Below are positions 50,868-60,331 of a DNA stretch of 64,000 nucleotides, one piece after another; position 1 is the stretch's first letter; every line of letters starts with the position of its first letter. The position numbers and the translations under genes are program-made. This stretch comes from Parapedobacter sp042666505 (GTDB lineage Bacteria > Bacteroidota > Bacteroidia > Sphingobacteriales > Sphingobacteriaceae): assembly GCF_042666505.1 (NCBI RefSeq), contig NZ_JBHTDN010000004.1, forward strand, positions 554,260 to 618,259, read 5' to 3'. A model generated the notes under the pieces. It was not told the DNA's origin. It saw nothing but the letters and a program-made list of their open reading frames with translations, and searched no databases.

Positions 50868-52121
50868 ATGAATTTACAAACACAAGAAAACACCACGTGG
50901 GTCGACAGACTTGGTTTGCCGAAACCGTTGGCATGGGGGTATCTCGGTATCATTATCTTCATGATGGGTGATGGCGTGGAGCAAGGATGGCTGAGCCCGT
51001 ATCTATTGGAACATGGCATGTCCATCCAACAATCTGCATTGTTATTTACGGTATATGGCATCACCATCGCCATTTCTTCCTGGTTTTCGGGTGTATTGGC
51101 CGAGGGTTACGGACCGCGGAAGGCCATGGGAATGGGATTGTTACTCTATATAATCGGCACCATTGGATTTGTTGGATTGGGAATGGCCAAATTGGATTAT
51201 CCGGTCATGCTCGTTACCTACGCCATCCGCGGATTTGGATATCCGCTTTTTGCCTATTCATTTCTGGTATGGATTACCTACCGTACGCCCAAAGACCGGT
51301 TGGGTCGGGCAGTGGGGTGGTTTTGGTTTGTGTTTACCGGTGGATTAAATGTATTCGGAGCCTACTATTCAAGTTGGGCCATTGACTTTATGGGGTACCA
51401 AAACACACTTTGGAGTTCCATATTCTGGGTATTGGTAGGAGCCTTCTTTTCGTTAGTACTGAATAAGGACCGGTTTATTCCTTCGGGTGATGCAGGTTCA
51501 AAAACAAAAGAACTGCTTAAAGGATTGACGATTGTGCGGGAAGAGCCCAAAGTGTTCATTGGGGGGCTGGTCCGGGTCATCAATACCACGGCACAGTTTG
51601 CCTTTCCGGTATTCCTGCCCATTTATATGGCGACGCACGGATTCAGTACCAAGGAGTGGTTACAGATCTGGGGTACCATTTTTACCAGTAACATTGCTTT
51701 CAATCTGATTTTCGGATTCGTGGGCGACCGCCTGGGATGGCGCACCACCATCATGTGGTTCGGTGGAGTCGGATGCGGCCTTACCACCCTGCTGTTCTTC
51801 TATTCGCCGGTGTGGTTTGGGGGCGATTTTTGGGCAGTGCTGTTCAGCGGTGTGCTTTGGGGCGGATTACTGGCCGGATATGTACCCCTTTCGGCACTGG
51901 TTCCTTCGCTGGTGAAAAAGGATAAGGGAGCAGCCATGGCCATCCTCAATCTGGGAGCTGGACTGCCCGTCTTTGTGGGGCCGGCCATCGTCGGCGCATT
52001 GATTGGCGTAATCGGTGATGAAGGCGTAATCTGGGTGCTTTCCGGGCTGTATTTTCTGAGTGCACTGCTCACCAGGTTTATTACGATGCCTGAAGGGGAT
52101 TTAAAAGATACCAAACAATAA
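50868..52121 (+). CDS. MFS transporter of the polyol permease family (RbtT/DalT-like)
   Basis: 417 residues from the ATG at 50868; the in-frame TTG at 50847 is not used in this call. Diagnostic segments are GYLGIIIFMMGDGVEQGWLS in TM1, AVGWFWFVFTGGLNVFGAYYS, RVINTTAQFAFPVFLPIYM, KEWLQIWGTIFTSNIAFNLIFGF and AAMAILNLGAGLPVFVGPAI. These line up with ribitol and D-arabinitol carriers of enterobacteria as I remember them. The predicted substrate is a linear polyol or a keto-sugar. First gene of the dehydrogenase/kinase sub-operon, with the next gene 5 bp away. Confidence 0.87.
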   Translation: MNLQTQENTTWVDRLGLPKPLAWGYLGIIIFMMGDGVEQGWLSPYLLEHGMSIQQSALLFTVYGITIAISSWFSGVLAEGYGPRKAMGMGLLLYIIGTIGFVGLGMAKLDYPVMLVTYAIRGFGYPLFAYSFLVWITYRTPKDRLGRAVGWFWFVFTGGLNVFGAYYSSWAIDFMGYQNTLWSSIFWVLVGAFFSLVLNKDRFIPSGDAGSKTKELLKGLTIVREEPKVFIGGLVRVINTTAQFAFPVFLPIYMATHGFSTKEWLQIWGTIFTSNIAFNLIFGFVGDRLGWRTTIMWFGGVGCGLTTLLFFYSPVWFGGDFWAVLFSGVLWGGLLAGYVPLSALVPSLVKKDKGAAMAILNLGAGLPVFVGPAIVGALIGVIGDEGVIWVLSGLYFLSALLTRFITMPEGDLKDTKQ

Positions 52122-52126
52122 CATTT

Positions 52127-53131
52127 ATGAGGATACTGGTTACGGCGCCTTATCATGAAAAAGGCAGAGAAGAATTGACACGACTATTTGGAGAGGTTAT
52201 TTACCGGCCCTGGAAATCCCATGGGCGGGGCTATAAGCCGGACGAGCTGATCGCTTTGCTGAATGAAACGAAAGCCGGAGCACTGATTACCGAGCACGAT
52301 GAGGTAACCGCCGAGGTGATTGAAGCGCACCCTGAATTGAAGTTTATCGGCGTGTGCCGGGGCACGCCGTCTAATGTTGCTGTGCAGGTAGCCACCAAAT
52401 TGGGCATTCCCGTATTCAACACACCGGCACGTAACGCGCAGGCCGTTGCGGAATTATTTATCGCTAATGTCATTACCCTGATGCGGCATACGCTCAATAG
52501 CATCCAGTGGCTGGAAAGCGGCCAGTGGGGAGTAGGAGCACATACATCGTACCTCCAGTTCAAGGGCAATGAGCTGGCGGGAAAGCAGGTCGGAATGGTC
52601 GGGTTCGGCGCGGTGGGGCAAACCATTGCCAATATATTGAAAACGTTTCCCTGCGAGATTACGTACTTCGATCCGTTTTTCACATCAGACGACCCTGCAT
52701 TTAAAAAGCAGTCGCTCGAGGACCTGTTCCGGACCAGCGATGTAGTCGGTATTCACCTTCCTGTAACTACTGAAACCAAAGGGATGATCGGAGGGGAGTT
52801 ATTGTCGTTGATGAAGCCGGACGCCATATTTGTCAACACAGCGCGCGCCGTGGTGGTAGACCGCCATAGTTTACTGGAAGCCATCGAAAATAGCCGCATC
52901 CGCGGTGCAATATTGGATGTGTTTGATCAGGAGCCACCAGATGAAACAGACTATCGGCTCATCCGCCATCCGAATGTATTAGCTACTCCCCATATCGCTG
53001 GTGCGACCCACGAAGTGGAAGATCACCATGTGGCAATCCTGAACCGGGTGCTGAATGAGTATTTCGGTAAGGGAAATCATCAAGTACCTCAGCTTGTAAA
53101 CAGGGAAGTGTTATCATCGATCGTTAAATAA
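52127..53131 (+). CDS. D-2-hydroxyacid dehydrogenase (phosphoglycerate-dehydrogenase-like)
   Basis: 334 residues. NAD-binding VGMVGFGAVGQTIAN near 157-171. The catalytic triad is R in NTARAVVVD (~245), E in DQEPPDETD (~270) and H in TPHIAGATHE (~292). It reversibly oxidises a D-2-hydroxyacid or reduces a 2-keto acid. Homologues with FGGY kinases occur in several carbohydrate catabolic loci. Between the polyol permease and the first kinase, with 5- and 7-bp gaps, so it is clearly in the same operon. Confidence 0.92.
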   Translation: MRILVTAPYHEKGREELTRLFGEVIYRPWKSHGRGYKPDELIALLNETKAGALITEHDEVTAEVIEAHPELKFIGVCRGTPSNVAVQVATKLGIPVFNTPARNAQAVAELFIANVITLMRHTLNSIQWLESGQWGVGAHTSYLQFKGNELAGKQVGMVGFGAVGQTIANILKTFPCEITYFDPFFTSDDPAFKKQSLEDLFRTSDVVGIHLPVTTETKGMIGGELLSLMKPDAIFVNTARAVVVDRHSLLEAIENSRIRGAILDVFDQEPPDETDYRLIRHPNVLATPHIAGATHEVEDHHVAILNRVLNEYFGKGNHQVPQLVNREVLSSIVK

Positions 53132-53138
53132 TCATTAG

Positions 53139-54584
53139 ATGGAGCGAAAACAAGCCTTTTTAGCAATCGATATCGGTACCGGAAATGTGCGTGCCGCCGT
53201 CGTTTCCGCAGGGGGTGAACTACTAGCCCTGGCGCGGGAGAATGTGAGCTACATGAAGGATAGCGACTATCCCGATTCCATTTATTTCGATCCGTCGGCA
53301 TTGTGGGTTCAAATCAAGCAATTGGTGGAAGCCGTGCTTGTACAAACCGGCGATGTGGAAATTCTCGCCATTACGGCTACCAGCCAGCGTGAAGGCATTG
53401 TGGTATTAGATGCCGCAGGGCAGCCGTTGATCGGCATGTCGAACCACGACAACCGTGGAAGGGAGTGGGAATCGATGATTGCCGACAAAGACCGCATGTA
53501 TACATTGACAGGGCGGTACCCGACGGCGCTCTTTTCGGCATTGAAGTTGGTCGGTTTGCGCGAGCGCAAGCCCCAGCTTTGGGGCCGCGTCGTGTCGTTT
53601 ACAAGCATCAGCGATTGGGTGCAATTTCAATTTTCCGGTGTGATGGGTTATGAGCATTCTCAAGCCTCGGAAACCCTGCTTTATGATATCAATGCGGGCG
53701 CATGGTCTGATGAACTTTGCGGCGTATTCGGTCTCTCACCCTCACTTTTGCCACCGTTGTTGTCATCCGGGACGGTGTTGGGAACCGTATTACCCGACGT
53801 GGCACGGGAACTGGCCATTGCTCCGCAGGCCGTTGTAGTAGTGGGTGGTGCGGATACGCAATTGGCCATCCATAGCCTGCAGCCGGATACCGACGACGTC
53901 GTGGTGGTTTCGGGTACAACTACGCCTATCATCAAGGTGGTGGACGCGTATGTGATCGACAACCATCAGCGAACCTGGACGGGCCGCTATGTCGATGAAA
54001 ACAGCTTTATGCTGGAAGCCAACGCGGGTGTAACCGGACTTAACTACCAGCGGCTCAAAGAGATTTTTTATCCGAACGAGCCGTACGAAGTGATTGAAAA
54101 GGAACTTGATGAAGCGTCCTATTCGCAGTGCGTGGCTTCACTTGGATCGCTGGTGGCTGACGAAGATACGCCGCTTACCAAGGGTGGATTTATCTTTAAT
54201 GCCCCCGTGTCGCATCAGCTTACCCGGGGAGGATTTGTGTTCGCCATTTTATGGGATATCGCGTGCAGCATTTACGAAAATTACAACGTGTTGTGCAGCG
54301 TATCTAAGTATGAGAAAGATTACATCTGGGCATGCGGGGGCGGTGTGCAAAGCCGCAAGCTCCGGCAGTTCATCGCCAACCTGACCAATAAAAAAATCCG
54401 GATCCGAAATACCTACCGTCAATCATCAGTGTTGGGAGGTGCGTTTATCTGTGCCCGTGCATTGGGACTGAAACCCGTTGACCCGCAATTGTTGGAAGAA
54501 GTGGAACCGCAAAACCGGGAGTTGTTTTTGGGGTTGTATGCGGAGTGGAAACGGGCGCGCAATACGTTTAAGCAGATCAGGTAG
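53139..54584 (+). CDS. FGGY-family carbohydrate kinase 1 (LsrK/fuculokinase-like)
   Basis: 481 residues. The N-lobe starts AFLAIDIGTGNVRAAVV with the phosphate loop, TATSQREGIVVLD is in the substrate region and VVVSGTTTPIIKVV plus WACGGGVQSRKLRQFIANL form the ATP site. The FGGY family phosphorylates polyols, ketoses or aldoses. The sequence looks nearer to the LsrK/ygcE side than to glycerol kinase, but I cannot assign the substrate. Three bases before kinase 2. Confidence 0.9.
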   Translation: MERKQAFLAIDIGTGNVRAAVVSAGGELLALARENVSYMKDSDYPDSIYFDPSALWVQIKQLVEAVLVQTGDVEILAITATSQREGIVVLDAAGQPLIGMSNHDNRGREWESMIADKDRMYTLTGRYPTALFSALKLVGLRERKPQLWGRVVSFTSISDWVQFQFSGVMGYEHSQASETLLYDINAGAWSDELCGVFGLSPSLLPPLLSSGTVLGTVLPDVARELAIAPQAVVVVGGADTQLAIHSLQPDTDDVVVVSGTTTPIIKVVDAYVIDNHQRTWTGRYVDENSFMLEANAGVTGLNYQRLKEIFYPNEPYEVIEKELDEASYSQCVASLGSLVADEDTPLTKGGFIFNAPVSHQLTRGGFVFAILWDIACSIYENYNVLCSVSKYEKDYIWACGGGVQSRKLRQFIANLTNKKIRIRNTYRQSSVLGGAFICARALGLKPVDPQLLEEVEPQNRELFLGLYAEWKRARNTFKQIR

Positions 54585-54587
54585 GGG

Positions 54588-56021
54588 ATGGAGAAGAACT
54601 TTATCGGCATTGATGTGGGAACGCAGGGAGTACGCGCTGCACTGGTGAGCGAGTCTGGAAAAGTGTGGGCCGAGGCCGCCCGAAGCTTCGTCTTGACACC
54701 GGCGTCGCGGCAGGAACAGTCGCCCGAAGAGTGGACAGCAAAGACGTTCGAAATATTGGACGAATTGATGCAATCGCTTACGCCGGATATCCCACGCGAC
54801 AGCATATTGGCCATTGGCGTCGATTCAACATCCGGCACGGTCATACCGCTGGGCGAGGGAAACAAACCGTTACACCCCGCGTTGATGTACAGTGACCCCC
54901 GTCCGGCAGCAATCGGCCGAGAATGCACAGCGGTTGCGGAGCGGTTTGTGAGCGATGGCTATACGGGATTCGGCGCCTCAAGCGGATTGGCCAAAATGGT
55001 GTGGTTCGTTAAAACCTACCCCGAGAAGGCAAAGGCCATCCAGAAATGGGTGCACGCTGCTGATTACCTGGTGGGTCAATTGAGCGGTGTTTATGATGTA
55101 ACCGATTGCACCAATGCGCTGAAGTCGGGCTACGACGTATCTGCCTATCAATGGCCGACCTATCTTACCTCCCACCTACCCCTGCAAAGGGACTGGTTCC
55201 AGCACGTGGTTCCTTCCGGAACCCCAGTTGGTTTCCTTACCGATGAATTGGCCGCCAGGTGGGGGCTCTACCAGGCACAAGTGATCGTTGGAATGACCGA
55301 TGGCTGTGCTTCACAGATTGCTTCAGGCGCTGTTAAGCCAGGCGACTGGAATACGACCATCGGCACCACGCTGGTCATCAAGGGCGTTACGACGGGCGCA
55401 ATTAACGATCCGGAGGGCAGGCTATACAGCCACCGCCACCCCGATGGGCATTGGATGCCGGGCGGGGCAAGCAATACCGGCGCCGATTGGGTGTCGACAG
55501 ATTTTGGAACGGACCTGCGGCAGTTGAACGAGCAAGCTGCGGCGCTAATTCCCACGGGACAATTGGCCTGGCCATTGAAGCAACCGGGCGAGCGTTTCCC
55601 ATTCATTGCGCCGGAAGCAAAGGGATTTATACCCGAAGGGTTGGCGCCAGCCGAACGATTTGCAGCGAGCATGGAAGGTGTCGCTTACATCGAGCGGCTC
55701 GCATATGAATTGATTGAGCAATTGTCGGGCGAACGCCCCGCAGCTGTGTACACCGCGGGAGGGGGCAGCAACAGCGATGTGTGGCTGGCCATCCGCAGCA
55801 GTGTGCTGAATCTGCCCATTTATAAAAGTAAAGAAGCCAGCGGGGCGGTAGGAGCCGCTATTGCAGCGGCATCTAAGACGTTCTATGCTTCCCTTGCCGA
55901 AGCCGCCAATCACATGACGTCGATTGAAATGAAAATAGCCCCCAAACCGGAATGGGTAGCCGCTTATGAGTTAAATTACCACCGGTTTATTGATGAATTG
56001 AAAAAACGGAAATATATTTGA
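54588..56021 (+). CDS. FGGY-family carbohydrate kinase 2 (D-ribulokinase/SePSK-like)
   Basis: 477 residues. FIGIDVGTQGVRAALV (phosphate 1), AIGVDSTSGTVIPLGEG with the catalytic-region VDSTSGT, VGMTDGCASQIASGAVKPGDWNTTIGTT (key DGCASQIASG; phosphate 2) and TAGGGSNSDVWLAIRSSVL (adenosine site). The TSGTV and DGCASQ blocks are those of the ribulokinase-like FGGY subgroup. Two non-identical kinases side by side suggest two intermediates or two substrates. Kinase 1 ends 3 bp before it and the phosphatase starts 2 bp after it. Confidence 0.9.
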   Translation: MEKNFIGIDVGTQGVRAALVSESGKVWAEAARSFVLTPASRQEQSPEEWTAKTFEILDELMQSLTPDIPRDSILAIGVDSTSGTVIPLGEGNKPLHPALMYSDPRPAAIGRECTAVAERFVSDGYTGFGASSGLAKMVWFVKTYPEKAKAIQKWVHAADYLVGQLSGVYDVTDCTNALKSGYDVSAYQWPTYLTSHLPLQRDWFQHVVPSGTPVGFLTDELAARWGLYQAQVIVGMTDGCASQIASGAVKPGDWNTTIGTTLVIKGVTTGAINDPEGRLYSHRHPDGHWMPGGASNTGADWVSTDFGTDLRQLNEQAAALIPTGQLAWPLKQPGERFPFIAPEAKGFIPEGLAPAERFAASMEGVAYIERLAYELIEQLSGERPAAVYTAGGGSNSDVWLAIRSSVLNLPIYKSKEASGAVGAAIAAASKTFYASLAEAANHMTSIEMKIAPKPEWVAAYELNYHRFIDELKKRKYI

Positions 56022-56023
56022 GC

Positions 56024-56620
56024 ATGCTGACGATCTATTTGCTCCGGCATGGGGAAACAACCTACAACGCTGACGGGAACCGTTACTGCGGTCGGACGGA
56101 CGCTGAATTGACAGAAAAGGGGATCGCGCAGGCACATCGGGTGGCCGAGACATTGCAGGGCCGTCCGATTGATGCTGTGTACGCCTCTCCCTTGAAGCGA
56201 GCATACCTTACTGCTGAAATTGCGAGCGGCAACCGGTTGCCCGTAGTTCAGGATAGGCGATTGATCGAGCTCGATTTCGGCGCGTGGGAAGGCAAGACCC
56301 GAGAAGAATTCATATCGGAAGATCCCGATCTTTGGAAGTCGTGGAGCGAGTCGCCGGACCACACGCGCGCCGGAGGCTCGGGCGACACCGCCCTGGAGGT
56401 AGTGCACCGCGTGGATGATTTCTTCGCGGAGATGATGCAAAAGCACGAAGGACAGCATATATTGGTGGTGGCTCACAACGGGGTTAATCGGTTGTATCTC
56501 GCGTGGAAACTGGGGATGCCCCTCAAACATTACCGACGGATTGTACAGGAGAATTCGGCGATTACTGTTATCCGCTTTGACGACATAGAGGGATTCTCGT
56601 TATTGAAATTGAATGCGTAA
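56024..56620 (+). CDS. Histidine phosphatase superfamily protein (phosphoglycerate mutase/CobC-like)
   Basis: 198 residues from the ATG at 56024, two bases after the kinase stop; an in-frame TTG at 56018 overlaps that stop and is rejected. Catalytic His lies in YLLRHGETTYNADG (RHG near 8-10). The second block is LIELDFGAWEGKTREEF (acid/base Glu) and the second His is in ILVVAHNGVNRLYLAW. It is a cytoplasmic phosphomonoesterase or mutase, which might remove excess phosphorylated intermediate. Last gene of the tight string that begins with the permease. Confidence 0.9.
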   Translation: MLTIYLLRHGETTYNADGNRYCGRTDAELTEKGIAQAHRVAETLQGRPIDAVYASPLKRAYLTAEIASGNRLPVVQDRRLIELDFGAWEGKTREEFISEDPDLWKSWSESPDHTRAGGSGDTALEVVHRVDDFFAEMMQKHEGQHILVVAHNGVNRLYLAWKLGMPLKHYRRIVQENSAITVIRFDDIEGFSLLKLNA

Positions 56621-56649
56621 GGCGATGTAAATCGATGTAAATGCAGGTT
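56619..56649 (+). repeat. Dispersed intergenic 21-mer, copy 2 with 10-bp internal duplication
   Basis: AAGGCGATG, then TAAATCGATG TAAATGCAGGTT: removing one 10-bp unit (ATGTAAATCG type tandem) leaves a sequence differing by one base from 24166-24186. It overlaps the stop codon of the histidine phosphatase. Confidence 0.5.
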
Positions 56650-56688
56650 TGATGAAGCCCTTAAAATAGGTCTAACAACATTCGTAAC

Positions 56689-57612
56689 ATGAATAAAAAC
56701 AAACACCTAATGAGTAATTATTTTCGAATGAAGCACACGCGTTATTTAGCTGGGATTTTGGTGCTTCTGCTGGTAGGGACTCAATCTCATGCACAAGCGC
56801 AAGCCCTTCATCGGTTGGATTTCAAGTCGCCCAAGCAACTGCACCGTTTTTTCAAATACAAAAAAGGAAAGACCGTCATCAGTGGCCATCGGGGAACGGT
56901 GGAACAGGGGCTGACGGAGAATTCCATCGAAGGTATGGAAGCCGTGTTGCAGCACACGCCAGCTTTTTTTGAAATTGACCCGCGTCTCACAAAAGACGGA
57001 GTCGTGGTGCTTATGCACGACGCAACACTGGATCGGACGACTACCGGCGCGGGTAAGCTTGCCGACCGTACCTGGGAGGAAGTAAAGGAATTGCGGTTGA
57101 AAGACCGCAACGGCAGGGCGACCGACCACCGTATTCCAACGCTGGATGAAGCGATCGAATGGGCAAGGGGGAAGACGGTATTAAATCTCGACCACAAAGA
57201 TCTGCCGCTGGAACAGACCGCCGAGATTATCCGCAAGCACAATGCCTATTCATTTGTGATGGTTACCGTCCATTCGCCTGAGGAGGCGCGTTACTACCTC
57301 GATCAGAATAGCAACCAGATGCTTTCCGCTCACATCCTCACCAAGGAAAAATTTCAGGAATACAAGGCGGCTGGGATTCCTTTCAATCGCATGATCGCCT
57401 ATATCGGTCCCAAAATCAAACCCGAGAATCAGGAGCTGTATCGCTTGTTGCACGCGGAGGGTGTGATGTGCATGATTTCCGCAGCCCCCACCTATGACAA
57501 ACTCGAAGCCAAAGAGGAGCGTGCCAAAGCATACCGGGCTATTTTTGCCGACGGTGCATCCATTCTCGAATCCGATTTGCCGATTGAAGTGTCGGAAGCG
57601 TGTCATCCCTAA
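56689..57612 (+). CDS. Secreted glycerophosphodiester phosphodiesterase
   Basis: 307 residues from the ATG at 56689; the ATG at 56728 (MKHTRYLAG) gives a neater signal peptide ending LVGTQSHAQ. GDPD motifs: VISGHRGTVEQGLTENSIEG (HR near 67 and catalytic E), FFEIDPRLTKDGVVVLMHDATLDRTT (E, D and H ligands) and VLNLDHKDLPL. The enzyme splits glycerophosphodiesters, and GlpQ-type members also remove glycerol-phosphate from teichoic acids. It is a central clue for the phosphodiester hypothesis. 68 bp after the phosphatase gene. Confidence 0.93.
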   Translation: MNKNKHLMSNYFRMKHTRYLAGILVLLLVGTQSHAQAQALHRLDFKSPKQLHRFFKYKKGKTVISGHRGTVEQGLTENSIEGMEAVLQHTPAFFEIDPRLTKDGVVVLMHDATLDRTTTGAGKLADRTWEEVKELRLKDRNGRATDHRIPTLDEAIEWARGKTVLNLDHKDLPLEQTAEIIRKHNAYSFVMVTVHSPEEARYYLDQNSNQMLSAHILTKEKFQEYKAAGIPFNRMIAYIGPKIKPENQELYRLLHAEGVMCMISAAPTYDKLEAKEERAKAYRAIFADGASILESDLPIEVSEACHP

Positions 57613-57652
57613 GAATTTGTAATTTCCCCACGAAATGCTAATCTTAGCAGGC

Positions 57653-58588
57653 ATGGGTAAACTCATAAACATCTATTTCCTTTGGATGTGGCTATCCGTT
57701 CCGGCGATGGCGCAATCGGTCGATGCCATGTATCCGCTATCCGATGCCAGAAGGATTCTTTTTCTAGGCAATAGCATTACATACGCTGGCGATTACGTAG
57801 CCTTGTTCGAGAGTTTTCACATCACCCAATATCCGACTGCCGAAACGGAAATCATCAATGCCGGGTTGCCGAGCGAAACGGTATCGGGGCTGAGTGAACA
57901 AAATCATGCCTATGGTAAATTTCCACGCCCCTGGCTTTTCAGTCGGTTGAGCAGCGTATTGAAGAAGACCAAACCCGATGTGGTTTTTGTTTGTTATGGG
58001 ATGAATGACGGCATCTATGAACCTCTTGATGAGAAACGTTTTGCGGCTTACAAGACCGGTATTGAGCGGCTCCGGAAGGAATTGGAAAACGCAGGCGTGA
58101 AGCGTATTGTTTTTCTGACCCCTCCGGTACACGACGATCCGGCAAAGGGCTTGGAAGGATATAACTTGGTGTTGGATCGCTACGCCGAGTGGTTGCTGGA
58201 ACAACGCGAGCAACGAGGTTGGGAGGTGATTGATCTGCATTTTCCAATGCGCCGTTATCTGCAGGAACAACGCAGGACAAATCCTGCGTTCCGATTGGCG
58301 GAGGATGGGGTGCATCCAGGAGGGGAGGGACACTGGCTAATGGCGAAGGCACTGATGTCTCATTTCAATCCCGCCGTTGATTCATTTCCTTCACGGGAGG
58401 CCTATCTAAACGGTAGTCCCGACCTGAAAAAACTGTATGAATTAGTCAGCAAGCGACAGGCAATGATGAAGGACGCATGGCTTACCTACACGGGGCATGA
58501 AAGGCCGGGCATGAATAAAGGACTGGCCATGAAAGAGGCGAAAAAGCAATATCAAGAGATTCAACGGGAAATCGGCGACTTAAAATAA
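57653..58588 (+). CDS. Secreted SGNH/GDSL hydrolase
   Basis: 311 residues from the ATG at 57653 (MGKLINIYFLWMWLSVPAMAQ signal); an ATG at 57635 adds six residues. SGNH blocks: ILFLGNSITYAGDY (block I Ser), CYGMNDGIY (block III GxND) and DGVHPGGEGHWLMA (block V D-x-x-H). These are serine esterases or deacetylases, acting on acyl groups of carbohydrates or of D-alanylated or acetylated polymers. Last gene of the plus-strand series. It ends at a bidirectional hairpin facing the second SusD. Confidence 0.88.
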   Translation: MGKLINIYFLWMWLSVPAMAQSVDAMYPLSDARRILFLGNSITYAGDYVALFESFHITQYPTAETEIINAGLPSETVSGLSEQNHAYGKFPRPWLFSRLSSVLKKTKPDVVFVCYGMNDGIYEPLDEKRFAAYKTGIERLRKELENAGVKRIVFLTPPVHDDPAKGLEGYNLVLDRYAEWLLEQREQRGWEVIDLHFPMRRYLQEQRRTNPAFRLAEDGVHPGGEGHWLMAKALMSHFNPAVDSFPSREAYLNGSPDLKKLYELVSKRQAMMKDAWLTYTGHERPGMNKGLAMKEAKKQYQEIQREIGDLK

Positions 58589-58644
58589 GCGATCTAAATT
58601 TAATTCCCTAAAACACGAATGTTGAAAGCTGTCCGTTAAAGAAG

Positions 58645-58674
58645 CTCCACGGAACCGTATCAGGTCCCGTGGAG
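58645..58674. terminator. Bidirectional hairpin between convergent genes
   Basis: CTCCACGGAACC and GGTCCCGTGGAG form a 12-bp stem with one mismatch around the loop GTATCA. It lies midway between the SGNH stop and the susD stop. No T-run follows on either strand, so efficiency is uncertain. Confidence 0.6.
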
Positions 58675-58687
58675 TCTATGGGATAAA

Positions 58688-60319
58688 CTAGGGCAGTTGC
58701 TTATTTTCCACGTCCCACCAAAGGCGGGTACCACCATTGTCAGGGCCTCCCAGCAAATTCAATGCTTCGCTCACACCTGCACGGTTACTGTTGTATTCCC
58801 GTTGCGGATAGGGCATCCGCCGGATTCCCGGATCGGTGGGGATTGCCCCATTACTGTAATTGACTACCACCGGAAACAAGATCGGATATCCGGTGCGCCG
58901 GTATTCCGCCCACGCTTCGTCCCCATCGGGGAAGAGCGCAATCCACTTCTGTGTAATGATCCGTTCCAGCTTCTCATCACCGGATGCGCCGTCTTCCCAC
59001 TTTATGGTGATTTTGCTGAGGTGGGGCGAATCGGATTTGATGTCGTTTTCACCCGCATTCAATGCTTTGGGATCGATGTATTCCGCAGGCATACTCGAAT
59101 CGTCAGCTAGGTATGCATTTACCCCGGGGAGGCCATGCATGGCAAACGAGGAAGTAATTCCTTTCTCATAGTTCGTTTTAATGTCACCCGCATTGGACCA
59201 ACCACGCAGCGCAGCCTCTGCACGGAGGAACCAGCTTTCGGCGGCAATCATGAGTTGCATTTTCGTTTCCTGCGGCACTAGCTTCGAATAGCCGTCGTAA
59301 CGGCTTTTTGCATCGATATTGATTCCGCCCCGTATGCCTTTGATTTGTCCTTTGACCGCGTTATCCGTAGCTGGCAGGAAATGATATGCCAGTCGCGGGT
59401 CGTCGTATCCCTTCAAGATGGCTTCAAAGGGAGCACCCAGCCGGGTGTCGCTCCAGGTCGAGGTAATAATGTTCAGCGGATGGTCTACCGACAGCGAGAT
59501 GAAACAGTTGTCCGCATTGTCCTCCAAAAGTCCCCCTGCACTCGGATCGAGCGCCTTCTCACCTTCAGTTTTTGCCAGTTCAGGATTTACATAACTGACG
59601 CGCAGGGCCAGCCTAAGGCGTAGGGTATTGGCAAACTTCAGCCATCGCTCGTAGTTGTTAGATGTATAGGCCAAGTCTGATTTCAGCATGGCTGAAGACG
59701 CTTGGGAACCCACGAGCCCTTTCAGAATGTTAGCGGCCGTATCCAGATCTACGAAAAACTGGCCATACACCGCATCCAGCGCATCGTACCGGATGCTTCC
59801 GTCGCCTTCGGGTAAATTATAGCGGCTGTAAATAATCGGTCCGACTTTATCGGCGGTCCGGTGCATAGCAGCCACTTTCAGCAATTTGGAAAAAGCAAAA
59901 ATGTCCTGCAGTGCGCCATCGGTGCGGGTTAATTCTCCGACGCGATACAGCGGATTCATGGCATTGATGTAGCGGTTGTTCCAAATCGCCTGATACCAGC
60001 CTTCGACCAAGCTGTAGGTTAAGTTGTTGGCGTTCCCAACAAAGGGAGCTTCGGCACCAAAATACCCGCCGTAAACGTCGCTGCACAGGTTATTCGCTAA
60101 CTGGTATTCACCGACATCCTGTGGAATGATGTCGCGTTGAGCCTGGGCAAGGAAAGAAGCGATCAATGCATAGTCACCGTTTGCCTGTTCATCGGTGACC
60201 CCTATGGGATTGGTGTTCAACTCCATGAAGTTGCCGGTACATGCCGTTATTCCGACAATGAGCATCATAGCCATTACGGCTTTAACGAAAGACTTATGTC
60301 CAATTAAATAGAAATTCAT
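58688..60319 (-). CDS. SusD-like lipoprotein (SusD_2 type), second pair
   Basis: 543 residues from the ATG at 60319; the TTG at 60331 is in frame but unlikely. The lipobox is IVGITAC. The N-terminal CTGNFMELNTNPIGVT and the block ALRGWSNAGDIKTNYEKGITSSF are typical of the SusD-like group 2, with a C-terminal ITQKWIALFPDGDEAWAEYRRTGYP. It lacks the usual SusD_RagB C-terminal style of the first pair, so the two systems are not recent duplicates. 12 bp after its SusC. Confidence 0.92.
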   Translation of the reverse strand: MNFYLIGHKSFVKAVMAMMLIVGITACTGNFMELNTNPIGVTDEQANGDYALIASFLAQAQRDIIPQDVGEYQLANNLCSDVYGGYFGAEAPFVGNANNLTYSLVEGWYQAIWNNRYINAMNPLYRVGELTRTDGALQDIFAFSKLLKVAAMHRTADKVGPIIYSRYNLPEGDGSIRYDALDAVYGQFFVDLDTAANILKGLVGSQASSAMLKSDLAYTSNNYERWLKFANTLRLRLALRVSYVNPELAKTEGEKALDPSAGGLLEDNADNCFISLSVDHPLNIITSTWSDTRLGAPFEAILKGYDDPRLAYHFLPATDNAVKGQIKGIRGGINIDAKSRYDGYSKLVPQETKMQLMIAAESWFLRAEAALRGWSNAGDIKTNYEKGITSSFAMHGLPGVNAYLADDSSMPAEYIDPKALNAGENDIKSDSPHLSKITIKWEDGASGDEKLERIITQKWIALFPDGDEAWAEYRRTGYPILFPVVVNYSNGAIPTDPGIRRMPYPQREYNSNRAGVSEALNLLGGPDNGGTRLWWDVENKQLP

Positions 60320-60331
60320 CGGTATATTCAA

